Origin: Hypericum androsaemum
Taxonomy: Eukaryota; Streptophyta; Magnoliopsida; Malpighiales; Hypericaceae
Direction of reading: 5' to 3'
Length of the DNA stretch: 64,000 bases
NCBI GenBank assembly: GCA_963995505.1
Contig: OZ023182.1
Span: forward strand, 6,502,707 to 6,566,706
The position numbers and the translations under genes are program-made. The stretch's first letter is position 1. Each line of letters opens with the position of its first letter. This document shows, one piece after another, positions 1 through 14,400 of the stretch. Below the pieces are notes generated by a model, which saw only the letters and a program-made list of their open reading frames with translations, did not search any database and had not been told where the DNA came from.

Positions 1-886
1 CCCTTCTTTCCAACCACCTTGGCTGTATACCCCAGCAACCAGTGTGTTGTCCAAAATACATTTTAGGCTGATTCCTTGATCAAATCATAATATATGATAT
101 ATGGTTAGAAAGATCTTGAAGTACTCTACCATTTTCATCAAGAACTTAAAGTCAGATTCAAGGCCAAAAGGTACTTACCGAACACTTCTTCTTCCACTCG
201 CTCAGTTGTACTCCCAGCAGACAGTCCGCTGATCAAAACTAATTTTCCCGTTGATTCTTTGATCCAAGTATGACAAATAATATACCGTTGGAAATATCCT
301 TGAGTAATCTATAACTCTTATGAAGACATAAAAGTCTAAATCGGAGGGGAACATCACTTACCAAGCCGTTCTTTCTTCCCCTGTTCCTTTCTCTCTCTCT
401 CTCTCTTCTTTTCTTCTCTTCCGTTTTCTGAACTAATTAGGGAGTTTCTAGCCTCTTCTTTAAAGTTCTTGAGTCCCAAAATAGTGTATGTGAGTCACCA
501 TCCCACGTGACCCACCTTTTCCACTCACTCTAATGAGTTTACAAGTGTTGAAATAGGATTGGTTACTTGAAAAACGTGGTCCAATCAGAATTTAGCACAT
601 TGATCTCCATTTTTCACTAACTTACGTTAGTTTTTATCAAAACTCTTCAACAGATAAATTGTAGCCTTGTATGTCTAGTTTCCAAATCATATTCATTCAT
701 CAAATTTGGAGCAATATTGTGAAAGTTGTGCCCAATTTACCAAGTAGTGCTTCTGCTGTCCGAATTTAGCCAACTTGCACTCTATTTACATAGCAATTTT
801 CCTCCGCATACTAATCCAATACGTCAATACAACTAGTATACTTTACTTAAGTCGAATAAATATGATATAAGGAGTAGGGTATTACA
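1..886 (-). mobile_element. 3' LTR (partial) of a Ty3/gypsy retrotransposon
   Basis: This segment repeats 5747-6630 almost base for base; I noted about seven substitutions and one extra TC unit in a (TC)n run. It ends in ...GGGTATTACA at 886, the same end as the right-hand LTR. On the minus strand the LTR begins TGTAATACCC. A purine-rich tract lies just internal to it at 887-900, so this is the 3' LTR of a minus-strand element. The rest of the LTR lies before the window, so the outer target-site duplication cannot be checked. Confidence 0.9.
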
Positions 887-900
887 TTCTCCCCTCCTTA
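887..900 (-). other. Polypurine tract of the gypsy element
   Basis: The minus strand reads TAAGGAGGGGAGAA directly before the TGTAATACCC start of the 3' LTR. This is the expected position and composition of a plus-strand primer for reverse transcription, and it fixes the element orientation as minus. Confidence 0.8.
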
Positions 901-1049
901 TAAAAATTCGTCCCCGAATTTACTTCAATTGAATGTTCACTCACATTGCTATGTAATATGCGCGAATACTTGTTCCAAATATTTCTTCTAAGTATCATAT
1001 GTCCATAAATTAAAAGGTTCATACTTCTCCAATGTGAATCACTTAACCT

Positions 1050-1930
1050 TGAAAATTCCATCATACTCCTAATGCTCTCATCTTCCCACACAACTCACAG
1101 AACTTGGTGAGATGATTTTGAATTTTCACATTTGGCTGGTCTAGCACATATGAAGAATCAATTAGATATCTTTTAAGCATCGAGATGTGAAACACTAGGT
1201 GTATGTATAGGAGGGTAGATGGTAATGCCAGCCGATAAGCCACTCGACCAACTCTTCCTAGAATCTCAAATGGTCCCACATATCTTAAGACTCAATTTAC
1301 CCTTCCTTCCAAACCTCATAGTACCTTTCATTGGAGATACCTTCAGAAACACATTAGAACCCGCTTCAAATTTAATATCTTCTCTCCTTTTATCAGAGTA
1401 TGTCTTCTGTCTACTCTGAGCTGTCACTAATAGTTCCCAAATCACCGTAATCTTATCAACTGTCTCCTGTATGAATTCAAAACTCAAATGTTCCTTCTCA
1501 CCAACATCATTCCAACATATCGGTGACCTACACTTCCTACCATATAATATCTCATAAGGTGCCATCTGAATACTAGTTTGATAACTGTTATTGTAGGCAA
1601 ACTCCAACAAAAACAAATAAAGTTCCCAGTTTCTTCCGAAATCTATCACACATGCTCACATCATATCCTTAAATATTTGAATTGCCCGTTTGACTATCCA
1701 TCTGCCTGAGGATGAAAAGCTGTACTCAAATCCAAATGGGTACACATGGCATCTTGAAACTTCTTCCAAAATTGAGATCTAAAATGTATCCCTCGGTTAG
1801 AAACTATCGAGACAGAAACTCCATGCACTCGAACAACCTGATCTACGAATAGTAGGGCAAACTTTGCGGCATCATAAGTAATTTTCTAATGCTCATGTTG
1901 TCTTACCAATCCAGCGGTCCCAACTTATTT
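1050..1930 (-). pseudogene. Broken gypsy integrase (core and C-terminal part)
   Basis: Minus-strand translations in several frames give typical Ty3/gypsy integrase blocks in order. Around 1690-1870 are VDQVVRVHGVSVSIVSNRG and STAFHPQADGQ. At 1266-1649 come FAYNNSYQTSIQMAPYEILYGRKCRSP-type residues, then QSRQKTYSDKRR and VFLKVSPMKG. At 1061-1279 comes GPFEILGRVGRVAYRLALP. The blocks are split by frameshifts and stops, so no full protein can be made. The MAPYE-LYGRKCRSP block is typical of plant gypsy elements. Reverse transcriptase and RNase H are not recognisable between this piece and the protease piece at 3290-3700. Confidence 0.85.
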
Positions 1931-3280
1931 CCAGTATCAACCACTTAATCTTGAAAAAGATCCATCATAGTCTCAACTTTCTAAATGTAGAAAGCACTAG
2001 CTCAAATCATATCTTCTAAACTTTGAATCACTAAGCAAATTTAGAATAATCATAAGTTTTCTTTACTCGAAGAATATAATCTAACATAGTCAATTTGTCC
2101 ATCATCCCCCACACGGAGTCGTAACATCTCTGAGTAACCAGAATTATTTCAAATACATTCATCTGATCTGCTCACTTTTGCATACTACGTCTCCAATATC
2201 CATATCACCAAAATATGATACACCATATATTCCAAGTCTGAAGTTTGGAGATAAGTCATTTCCAACTTATACTGCAAGCTCATCAATCTTAGGGTCCTTA
2301 TATTGTTATTCCATAACCGGATTTCGAAAGGTAAATCACGTGTGCACTTATGTCATAAGTTTAGGTTATTCCATAATAGGCTCAAATTCTAGCATAACTC
2401 TTACTCCATCAAAGTTTGAAAATCCAAAACAAATAATCTCAAACTTCTCTTCATATGAACAATTTCTTCAAATCTTAAGTGTAAGACTATTGTTGCCATC
2501 TCTGAATAATTCTGCTTGCACTTCTTTACTTGACTCACAATCATACGCAGATTCTCTTTTTGTGTAATGACACATCTCAAACTCATTCTTGAAGCATAAT
2601 ATCCTTCTGAGCTCAAAGGTAAAACCAATACCAATTATAAGTTTTCAAATTGTAGTTCAACTTGTAATCCACCACACGCTTGATCAAAATATGTCTTACC
2701 AATACACTTTGCATCCAAAATTCAATTATTAAAAAAAAAAAACTTGGCACATACTTGGTGTTCTCACATTTATGTGCAATACCAACCTGAGATGTTTATG
2801 ATGCTCTTCCCAAAATATTTAGATACTCCACCAAAAGAATTAAATCCATATTTGACTTTCCCTCTCTTACTTCCTTCCTATAATCCAAATATCTGTAGCA
2901 ACCGTTACGTATCAGCATAGATCAAATCCATATATTCACTTAATACCAACTTCTGACATAACACTGTCCGTAGCATATGCATCCTTCATTGTTATAGTAT
3001 ATATCTAAGCCTGACTCCAGCCAAACCATAATCAGAATACAGAAAATCTCTCTGACATTTATCTGATCACTAGGCATACACTCATACATATGGTGAGGTT
3101 CTAACAAATCATATGATATGGCCCAACTTATAACTACGAATGAATATACCAATGATATAAGGGTGTTTTGATGATGAGCTGGCCAGCCACATAATCAAAA
3201 TCTACCCGAAGAAAGATTATATACATATACTCAAATGGGCCTTTCAAAGGTATTATATATGCCAAATATAATAAGAACCT

Positions 3281-3700
3281 TCACCAAAATATTGAGTAAT
3301 TACCAAGTGATATCCTTGATACCTTATTCTCCTTGTGATAACTGATGCACAATAGCAAACTCTCATCCTTTTTTTTTTCACACGCCCGAATAGCCACGGA
3401 AAATACTAGGCAAAATATAATCTTCATCCAACAAACCGTGAAATCAATACAAAACTGAATATCCCTCTGATTTAGTAAACCAGGCAAATTTTCTGAAGAA
3501 ACATCTGAGAACTCTTTCACAACAAGGACCTTATCATCCTGAAACATTAATTTCTGGCTCACCTTTTGTTCTGAAGATCATAATCTTACTGAAGCAATCC
3601 ATTGTTGTGTGATACGATGATAACCAATCCATACCCAAATTATATCAAACTCCTCTCATTCCAAAATATGTAAGTCATTCAATATATCTTGTCTATCCAC
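3281..3700 (-). pseudogene. Broken gypsy protease/RT junction
   Basis: The minus strand gives a degraded FDIIWxxxW-type block (normally the D-ILGMDWL end of the gypsy protease) near 3600-3670. In the next frame, at about 3440-3530, comes VVKEFSDVSSENLPGL, the conserved linker before reverse transcriptase. Stops and a frameshift separate the two. It has the correct position, upstream of the integrase piece at 1050-1930, but the RT catalytic part that should follow is missing or unrecognisable. Confidence 0.7.
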
Positions 3701-4020
3701 ATCCAATATACAGATATACCATCATATTGGTTACCCACTCCAATTGGGTTAGATCAAACCATCTTTCGTACACATATTGTATGTCTTGGGCAAATAAGTA
3801 ACCATCAAAGTTGCATCCAACATCTCTCCAAAAATATTCCAAGTGAGGTACTTAGTGGGGTAACACAAAAAGTGCATGAACCTCAATATAAAACAAAATG
3901 TATATGACAAACAAATAATCACCAATGATAAATGAAGAACATGCGATGTCATAACTCAATACATATCAATGCTATATGGATGTCCGGAGTGCTACTCTAG
4001 TGAAGCCAACATCAATCTGC

Positions 4021-4110
4021 TATTCTTGCCCGCCGCTGGGCCATATCGGCTATTATCACCCGCCGTTGGGCCATATCGGCTATTATCACCCGCCGTTGGG
4101 CCATAATTTG
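4021..4110. repeat. 30-bp minisatellite, about three copies
   Basis: Three tandem copies of a 30-bp unit containing CCCGCCGTTGGGCCATATCG, with one substitution in the first copy. It lies in the leader (gag-side) part of the gypsy internal region. Confidence 0.85.
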
Positions 4111-4430
4111 TTGCTTCACTAGGTAACCTCCTACATATATGGTCGCTATATGTTCACATTTATTTCACTTAGACTCTCCAAGCAACTTAACTCATGAGGC
4201 CAATACATATGTATTTCACAAATTAAACATCATCCTCTTTCATCAAAGAACCACAACCAAAGGCACAAACAACTTTTACAATTCAAAGGATCTAAGGATT
4301 ATGGAGATGACCAACAATAAGACATGAATCCTATGCTCCGTAGCACACCTTTCGAGATTTGACTCGAGAGTTAATACTTTACTCAAACCTACGTTTCAAA
4401 CCTAAAGCTTAAGCTTAGGCTCAAACCATT

Positions 4431-4442
4431 GCTCTGATACCA
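4431..4442 (-). other. Primer binding site, tRNA-iMet
   Basis: The minus strand reads TGGTATCAGAGC, the standard plant complement to the 3' end of initiator methionine tRNA. It lies four bases inside the right-hand LTR. Confidence 0.92.
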
Positions 4443-4446
4443 AGTC

Positions 4447-6630
4447 TGTCACGACCCAAATTCGGGGTCAGTGACCGGCACTAGACCCTAACCCGTTTGC
4501 AACACAAAACGGGTCTAGCTAGCCTCAAACATAACTTAATCTCACAAAATCATACATGTCAAAATCTCTAGGAATTATTCTTTATATTTACCCCAGGATC
4601 AAAATTGACACGGTGGCTACGGAGCTGCTAAACAAAGAACCTGCAAAACTGGAGAGAGGGGGGGTGAGTGTTTTGGAACACTCCATAAGCACATAGAACA
4701 TAACATATCAGTTATGTCAGTTACATGTGGGAGAGACAGAACTTAACTATGTCCCACTTCATTCAAGACACATACTCAAATCCATACTAACCATATGACC
4801 ACCACACACAAACAAAACATAGGCAAGTTACATGACGTCCCATTCCATCACTCAACTTGTCCCCAAAATACATAATCACATAGTCAAACAATGGTGAGCT
4901 CTAAACAGGTTTAGTCGGGCCACTTCCTCTTCAGCGCAGGGATATCAACATGGCCATCAGATCTCCTTTCCATAATCACATACTAAGCATATAGTAGTAA
5001 TATAGGATATCCCCAATCTATGTGCACATAGGCTAACATCCCCGGTTAGCACGGAAAACCTGTCCATTTCTCACCAGAAATAAATATAACATACTCATCA
5101 CAAAACCAAAGGTCCAAAACCATATCCCACAGAAATGGACATATCACATTCTCACAAATCGGACCCAAGCTAGGAAACATATATTCTCTAGCTGGCCACG
5201 TACACATGTCACCAACAAATCCAAATAACACCAAATACACCACATATGCACAAAATCAATTCATAGACAAACCTTATATGCATGAGACGCACATACTTAA
5301 GATCTGAAACATGCACATGTACCAAACAAACCAAAGTTGTCATGATCTATATGCTTACCTATTTGAAGTCCGCTCGACAAATGCTCACTTTTCGACTAGC
5401 TCAGTTGTATCCCCGGTAGACCATCTGTTGTTCAAAATCAATTTCATGATGACTCCTTAATCAAAACAGAGCATATAATATATCTTTCGAAAGATTTTAC
5501 AGTCCTCTATAACTTTTGTGTTTCATAGAAATCCCAATTCCAATCCTAAACATGCTTACCGATCACATCTTCTTCAACCATCTCAGTTTCAAACCTAGCT
5601 AGTCAGTTTGACTTCCAACCAAACTTTAAGGACGATTTCCTTATCCAAATAGGGCATATGATATATTTTTAGAAAGGTCTTTAAGTCTTCTACAATATAT
5701 ATCAAGACACCAAGATCTAATTCGGAGTCCAAGTAGACTTAGCAAGCCCTTCTTTCCAACCACCTTGGCTGTATACCCCAGCAACTAGTGTGTTGTCCAA
5801 AACACATTTTAGGCTGATTTCTTGATCAAATCATAATATATGATATATGGTTAGAAAGATCTTGAAGTACTCTACCATTTTTATCAAGAACTTAAAGTCA
5901 GATTCAAGGCCAAAAGGTACTTCCCGAACACTTCTTCTTCCACTCGCTCAGTTGTACTCCCAGCAGACAGTCTGCTGATCAAAACTAATTTTCCCGTTGA
6001 TTCTTTGATCCAAGTATGACAAATAATATACCGTTGGAAATATCCTTGAGTAATCTATAACTCTTATGAAGACATAAAAGTCTAAATCGGAGGGGAACAT
6101 CACTTACCAAGCCGTTCTTTCTTCCCCTGTTCCTTTCTCTCTCTCTCTCTTCTTTTCTTCTCTTCCGTTTTCTGAACTAATTAGGGAGTTTCTAGCCTCT
6201 TCTTTAAAGTTCTTGAGTCCCAAAATAGTGTATGTGAGTCACCATCCCACGTGACCCACCTTTTCCACTCACTCTAATGAGTTTACAAGTGTTGAAATAG
6301 GATTGGTTACTTGAAAAACGTGGTCCAATCAGAATTTAGCACATCGATCTCCATTTTTCACTAACTTACGTTAGTTTTTATCAAAACTCTTCAACAGATA
6401 AATTGTAGCCTTGTATGTCTAGTTTCCAAATCATATTCATTCATCAAATTTGGAGCAATATTGTGAAAGTTGTGCCCAATTTACCAAGTAGTGCTTCTGC
6501 TGTCCGAATTTAGCCAACTTGCACTCTATTTACATAGCAATTTTCCTCCGCATACTAATCCAATACGTCAATACAACTAGTATACTTTACTTAAGTCGAA
6601 TAAATATGATATAAGGAGTAGGGTATTACA
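4447..6630 (-). mobile_element. 5' LTR (complete) of the gypsy element
   Basis: A 2184-bp LTR, TGTCACGACCC...GGGTATTACA on the plus strand (TGTAATACCC...GGGTCGTGACA on the minus strand). Its distal 884 bp match 1-886 at the other end. The flank at 6631 begins GTTAG; the matching flank lies outside the window. Confidence 0.92.
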
Positions 6631-6882
6631 GTTAGACGCGTAAGAATTTGAGTCATTCATCAAGATACGTGATACAAGCAAAAAGGAAGACGTATCAATA
6701 ATCCGACGTTCCAAGCGAAGGATGTTCGATCTACGAGCGAGATAAAATCGATCCTATCCGATTCGAACCTGGTTAATCGTGCAATGTTGACCAGATATCG
6801 GGTGAAAAAAAATCTAGATTATGTATGGGCTTAGGGTTTTACTTTTGTCGTTCGGGACAGACTTTCAAAATCCAAAAAATAT
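6631..6882. other. Unique intergenic sequence
   Basis: No open frame, repeat or RNA signature is recognised between the gypsy LTR and the TIR element. Confidence 0.5.
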
Positions 6883-8216
6883 GAGAAAAGTCTATTTTAA
6901 TACCGTATAGTACCACGAAAAATTACTTTAGTACTCTGTGGTAAAAAATCAATCAATCGAGTCAAATCGTAGCCAATTAACATCACTTAGGTCCACGGGC
7001 AGTTGCCCAAACCTGCCCGAATCGAGCTGGTTGAAACGACGTCGTTTTAGTGACACCGTGGCACGCCACATCTGATTTTCTAGCATACTTGTAAACATGA
7101 CATGGCAAGGTGGCAAAATATCAAAATAGTTACTAATTTTTATAATATTTTTAAAAAACCCCACCATTTACCCCTCTCTTTCAAAAACCCCTCTCTCCTC
7201 CTCCTCCTTTCTCTCTCTCTCTCTTCTCCTCAAGAAAAATTCTCAACTAATTTGTCGATAGGAAGAAGAGGTTCGCTCTCTATCCTAGGCCAATTTATCA
7301 ACGAATTTGTTTAATTTAATTTAATTGGATTCAAATTGTTTCCGAATTTCCTCAAGGGAGGGGTCCACGCGGAGAGGTCCTTGAAGGGGGTTACTACTGC
7401 TGTCGCTAGAGAAGACGAACTAGGCGTGGAAGGCGTTCCTTCCGGAGGGGGCGGACAGGGACCACACGACCGTGAACGTGTGTGGGCCCAACAGAGAGGA
7501 CATAGCGGAGCGGAGGGGTTCCCGGAGATGGTGGTGTTTGTGGAGGGGTTCCCGAAAAGAGCGTTTACGGTTGGGTTGGGCCATGTACTGGAGGTGACCA
7601 GAAAGTGACGCCGTCGCCATGTCGAATGAGGATGAAATTAAACGATGTCGTCCTCGTGGAGAGGCAACGATGTCTTGGGTAAGAGGCTCTTCTCGTCGAG
7701 CTCGGCCGGGACGATGTCGATGACTAGGAGGAATGGAGAAAAGGGTTTAGCCCAATTCCTTGTTGGGTTTCATGATCCTGAACTGGTTCGTTGGTTCAAG
7801 AAGTGCAAGATTATCACCGGGTGACCGGATTCTGATCGTGTTCCGATGTCCCAGGGAGGATCTAAGTTAAAGATGGTCTTTGGTTTTCGGTTTTCAAAAG
7901 GTCTTGTTCTACGGGATAGGGCAGCTTAGGGGTAAATGGTGGGTTTTTTCAAAATATTATAAAAAATTAGTAACTATTTTGATATTTTGCCACCTTACCA
8001 ATGTCATGTTTACAAGTATGCTAGAAAATCTGACGTGACGTGGCGTGCCACGTCGTCACTAAAACGACGTCGTTTCAACCAGCTCGATTCCGGCAGCTGC
8101 CCGTGGACCTAAGTGATGTTAATTGGTTGCGGTTTGACTCGATTGATAGATTTTTTACCATATGATACTAAAGTGATTTTTTGTGATAATGTAGGATACT
8201 AAAGTGTACTTTTCTC
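6883..8216. mobile_element. Mutator-like TIR element, 1.33 kb
   Basis: The two ends are imperfect inverted repeats of about 280 bp. The left begins GAGAAAAGTCTATTTTAATA; the right, read in reverse, begins GAGAAAAGTACACTTTAGTA. Both continue through AAACGACGTCGTTT and a GGTGGCAAAATATCAAAATA block. An A-rich AAAAAATAT flanks both ends, compatible with a 9-bp duplication but low in complexity. The GC-richer interior (7330-7930) may be captured host sequence; I do not recognise it and it encodes no transposase. The TIRs are clearly related to those of 54996-55576. Confidence 0.8.
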
Positions 8217-8463
8217 AAAAAAATATTGATCATGAAAGGCCTAACTAATTTCTGTGGGCTGGAAGCACTAGTTTGGGCCGGATCGAACATTGGGCTTCGT
8301 CCTAATCCAACAGCCCAAATTAGTGTCTCTCTTTTTTTTCTGACTTGAAACAAAAGAAATCTAAATCTCTCTCTTGTTCCCATAAAAGAGAAGAGAAATC
8401 ACTCTCAACGACGAGTACAGAAGAAGCCAATCGGCGAAACAAGAACAAGGAGGAGGAGAAGAG

Positions 8464-10818
<2,355 letters not shown>

Positions 10819-12140
10819 GCTCAAGTTGTTATTAACTTGGTTCCTTGTATTATCGAACACTGGCCTCATCAACAAGAAACACGTCCTCCTGCTCTTCGAC
10901 GCCTATCCGTTGCAGTAAGTAGACGTTCAAATTCACGTTAGGTCTCCTTATCGTTCTTAAGCAAAACCTGTCGCAAAGGGGTCCCAGACATGTCTGTTAT
11001 TTCGATTGTCCGGAAATTCTGCTATCCGCTTTATTTGTACTAGATTTCCAAGTATGTTCTTCTGGTTCCATTTATCTTTTTGAACAATATGCAAAAATCT
11101 TGGGGAAAAGTTGCTGTGTATTAACATAAATGACATGTTGACGGGCACGATCAATGATTGCAACTAGTTCTAGAAAGATTTTATATTATCACAAATCCGT
11201 TGAGAACTTCTAAAGTCAGCTTACGGGTAGGCATTTATTGGTATATAGGGTACATGGAGAGCCATATCCCTAACCAAAATGTGTTGACTAATTAGTAATG
11301 TTTTTTATAACGTTGACGTAGTATATGGGCTAATTATTACTAAAGCACCAAGTCAAGGCTCTATGTAGCCCGGCGGCCCGCCCTCTCTATAGCTTCTTTG
11401 CCGTATCATGTGCTTCATTTTATTAAGATTATTTCTGATTAAGGCACGTAACTTTGCTAATCTTTCCTCAAAGCACAACCAAACTACTGTGAGCGTAAAG
11501 TAGAATGCTGTTTTGATCAATTTGAATATGTACTAATCGAGTTGGTAATGTCTCATAAGTAGAACGAATGCATCCACAAACCAAGTTCTTAACATATTTT
11601 TTAGATAAGGTTGAATTTTATTTATTTACTCCATTATAAATGTCGCATGTAACAATGGATACAAAGTTCTCTTGGTCCCTTCCAAAAGGTTGTAACAGTA
11701 GTCTCAATGAAATCATACCTCGGCAAAATCCAGCGACAAAAACCCGAGATCGTGAAAGAGAGAGAGCGCATGACATTAGGGTTGTAACTCTGCATTCTCG
11801 ACCCCAACTCCTATATAGATTCCTATTTTTTGGAAAAATAGGGTGGTGGCAGCTAGGTAGGGTAAGCGCTTCACCAACTCTTTCTGCGGATGCACATCCA
11901 TTGAACTTTAGAAAGCGCGTTCCTAATAGGCACATGTATCTCTTGATAGGCCTCAGTGACTAGTCCAACGGCCTCTCGAAGATTGTTCCGTAACAATCCC
12001 GCAACTCAATTATTACAAAATTCCAATTTGACTTTGGTCTACGCCCATTATTAAATAGAAAGGAGACGATTCCGGATCAGCATCTTACACGAGGATAAGC
12101 ACTCCTAGGTTCCAACCTCTTCTTTCCCAAACCGGGGAAA
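10819..12140. other. RPT6 3' flank and intergenic region
   Basis: The first few hundred bases are probably the RPT6 3' UTR. A short imperfect inverted pair (TACATGGAGAGCC near 11250 and GGCTCTATGTAGCC near 11358) could bound a ~125-bp MITE; I saw no target duplication. No gene is supported in 11380-12140. Confidence 0.45.
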
Positions 12141-13020
12141 ATGGAAATAACTCCTTTCCAATGGGTACGTGCGTCTTCCTTGTTATTAATACTCTCGTCG
12201 CAGCTTCTTCAATTCTCTCTAGCAGATGTTGGCACCGCTGCTCAATATAGCTCCCCCTACTTGCGTAAGTCCATCGCTCACCGATTCGTTATAACTTTAG
12301 TCCGATGGATTTTGTTTGAGAGTCGTTAAAACCGTCGGTTGAATGAATGCAGCGAGCGCATGTTACGGAAACGACGCGTCGCAGATACCGTCGAGCAACC
12401 TGTTCGCGGCGGCCGGGGACGGGATATGGGACAACGGGGCGTCGTGCGGGCGGCAGTACTTGGTGAGGTGCATCAGCGCCTCCGTTGCCGATTCTTGCAT
12501 ACCTGACCAGACCATCCAACTGGAGATCGTTGACTACGCCGGCAGCCTCGTGTCTCCGCCCTCCTCCTCCGGAACCACCCTCGTCCTCTCCTTCACCGCC
12601 TTCTCCAGCATTGCCAACTCAACAATTTCCGACATCAACATCGAATTCCTACAGTAAGCAACTCTTCTCTACGCCATTCCCTTTTTTGGGTTTAGCGAGT
12701 AATTGTATCCGGACGACCACAAAATTATCCCAACAAATATTTAACATTTTTATATTTTTAAAAACTCGAATTCGAAAATTTGTTAACCGTTGATTTCTTC
12801 ATATTGTTTATTCCGAAGTAATAGTTGACCCAATAATTGGACTACACCCGTTATTAGTTGTGTTAATTGGTTAGTCGTAAGAGTTATTCGACCACTTGGA
12901 AAATTCTCTGTCTTCCCCTGTTTTGCTGTTTGGCTTTTTCGTTGACGTCAATAATAATTGGAATTTTACAATATAAGAATTGGTCTATTAACGTTTTGGA
13001 ATTTTCAATGCAGGGTATGA
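12141..13020 (+). CDS. EG45-like / plant natriuretic peptide-like secreted protein
   Basis: A small secreted protein with one expansin-like double-psi beta-barrel domain and no expansin C-terminal domain. Plant natriuretic peptides of this family affect water and ion balance; whether this copy does is inference. Exons: 12141-12264, 12353-12653, 13014-13020; GT-AG introns; 143 residues. A hydrophobic signal peptide spans about residues 1-28 (SLLLILSSQLLQFSLA). Family landmarks follow: ACYGND, AAGDGIWDNGASCGRQY and YLVRC with paired cysteines, then IQLEIVDYA. The last exon adds only Gln-Val-stop, the usual short ending of this family. Sequence repeat A begins about 100 bp downstream. Confidence 0.87.
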
Positions 13021-13119
13021 GACGCAAATTTCCCGGAAATCACTTCACGATGGAGGCCATTTAGTCATTGGACTATTTAGAATATTTTTCTTTTTTTATA
13101 AGTAATTAGAATATTGTTT

Positions 13120-14400
13120 TTTAGATCCCTTTTTTAAATTAGCATTTTGGTTATATGGATTGCAAATGAAAACGGAATTATACATTGTTGCATTCTTAGA
13201 ATGTCATTGTCACTCTAGTTGCTGCGATTAATTATGTAAAAAGACGTACAAAGCTTAGCTTCTAGAGGGTTTAATTTGTGGATTGGGACGGCTATTTCTT
13301 GGTTGCTTCCTTTGTTATTGTATGTGATGTCAAAATAAGTGACGGGTGCGGTGGTTGATTTTTCTCCAAGTAGATAGTCTTCGGAGTTCATATAGGGCAG
13401 AAGCGAAGTCTATAAGCCCGGAAACGTCTCGGGTCAGGGTCTTAATATTCTCTCGCATCAATCCAATCTTTAAGAAAATTATATTTTTACGAATGTAAAA
13501 TATTACAGTAATAAATTTTTTTTTCTAAATTGATATTGTTGGGACCGGAGAAAAATATCACATTAGAAAGATTATCACATAAGAGAAGTTTACATTTTTT
13601 TTCCAAAAGAATTAAAATTGAGTTTTGAGGAAATAAATACTATGTTTTGTTTACACAAGACGATGATCAAAAATACCATTTGAAGATAATCCAAAACATA
13701 AAAGCTGATGTAAAATTCATCAAATAAACAAGTCTAGCATAAACGTATCTTAAAATATTGTTAGCATTCATGAAGTATGTAAAAATATGTATATTTATTT
13801 AAAAATATCACTTTATATGAAAATTGGGACCGAGATTTAATACTAAATTTTTTTGAAAAAATATTAGTTATTACGATAGAGAGGTTATTAAATTTTAACA
13901 CTGGTCCTGACTCGGGACCAAGACTTTTTATCAATTTAGAGAAGTTATCACTTTAGAGAATATCACTTTATAAAAATTTTACTATATTGAGAAAATAACT
14001 CCTAAAAATTTCGAGTACTAAATACTAGAGGTTCAAAAAAGCTTCGCAAAGTTCTGGGTTCAGTTATTGGTACAATGACATATTTTCATTAGTCGATTTG
14101 AAAATTGTAATTTTGGATTCGGATAATTTTCAAAATCCAATGAGAAACAGTCCATTTTGGTAACATGTGCCTAATCCTACCGTATAAGCAACCATAGAAT
14201 AAATAGAATCGGTTTAGTCAGATTAATGGGGAGTGGTAGAATCGTCAACTTCAAGAATTGGGTTTGCATCAACATCAGGATTTGGAGACGATGCGAATAG
14301 AAAGCTACCTGAAAAATGGGCTTGGGCTTACTCCCCAGGGAAATCTATATGGGCTGGTCCGAACTGGAAATTCGCTATTAAATAGAAAAAGCCCCAAGTA
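13120..14400. repeat. Repeat A, copy 1 (upstream part of the duplicated RING-CH locus)
   Basis: This sequence recurs at 16900-17660 and 31365-32345. Shared landmarks include AAAGACGTACAAAGCTTAGC, GTCTCGGGTCAGGGTCTTAA and TTGCATCAACATCAGGATT. In copies 1 and 3 it precedes RING-CH exons, so it is part of a tandemly duplicated locus. Copy 1 is interrupted by the MITE at 13506-13984. Confidence 0.85.
13506..13984. mobile_element. Emigrant/pogo-like MITE, 479 bp
   Basis: It begins CAGTAATAAATTTTT and ends ...AAAAATTTTACTA, flanked by TA on both sides (13504-13505, 13985-13986). The inner GATATTGTTGGGACC block resembles Emigrant-type plant MITEs, which use TA targets. The corresponding places in repeat A copies 2 and 3 lack it, giving empty-site support. 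Confidence 0.75.

Larger units (their letters stand above)
887..4446 (-). mobile_element. Internal region of a non-autonomous gypsy element
   Basis: Only about 3.56 kb separate PPT and PBS, far less than the 5 kb or more needed for gag-pol. Protease-linker and integrase fragments remain. The stretches 1930-3280 and 3700-4430 hold no protein I can recognise. Because the two LTRs are about 99% alike, the element is young although its coding region is ruined. It was therefore probably mobilised by proteins of an intact relative. Confidence 0.8.

Noticed and set aside
4021..4110. CRISPR-like array
   Set aside because: Three directly adjacent 30-bp units without spacers in a plant retrotransposon; a simple minisatellite.
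7336..7620. 90-codon plus-strand frame inside the TIR element
   Set aside because: No recognised domain and no family match; kept only as unknown cargo of the element.
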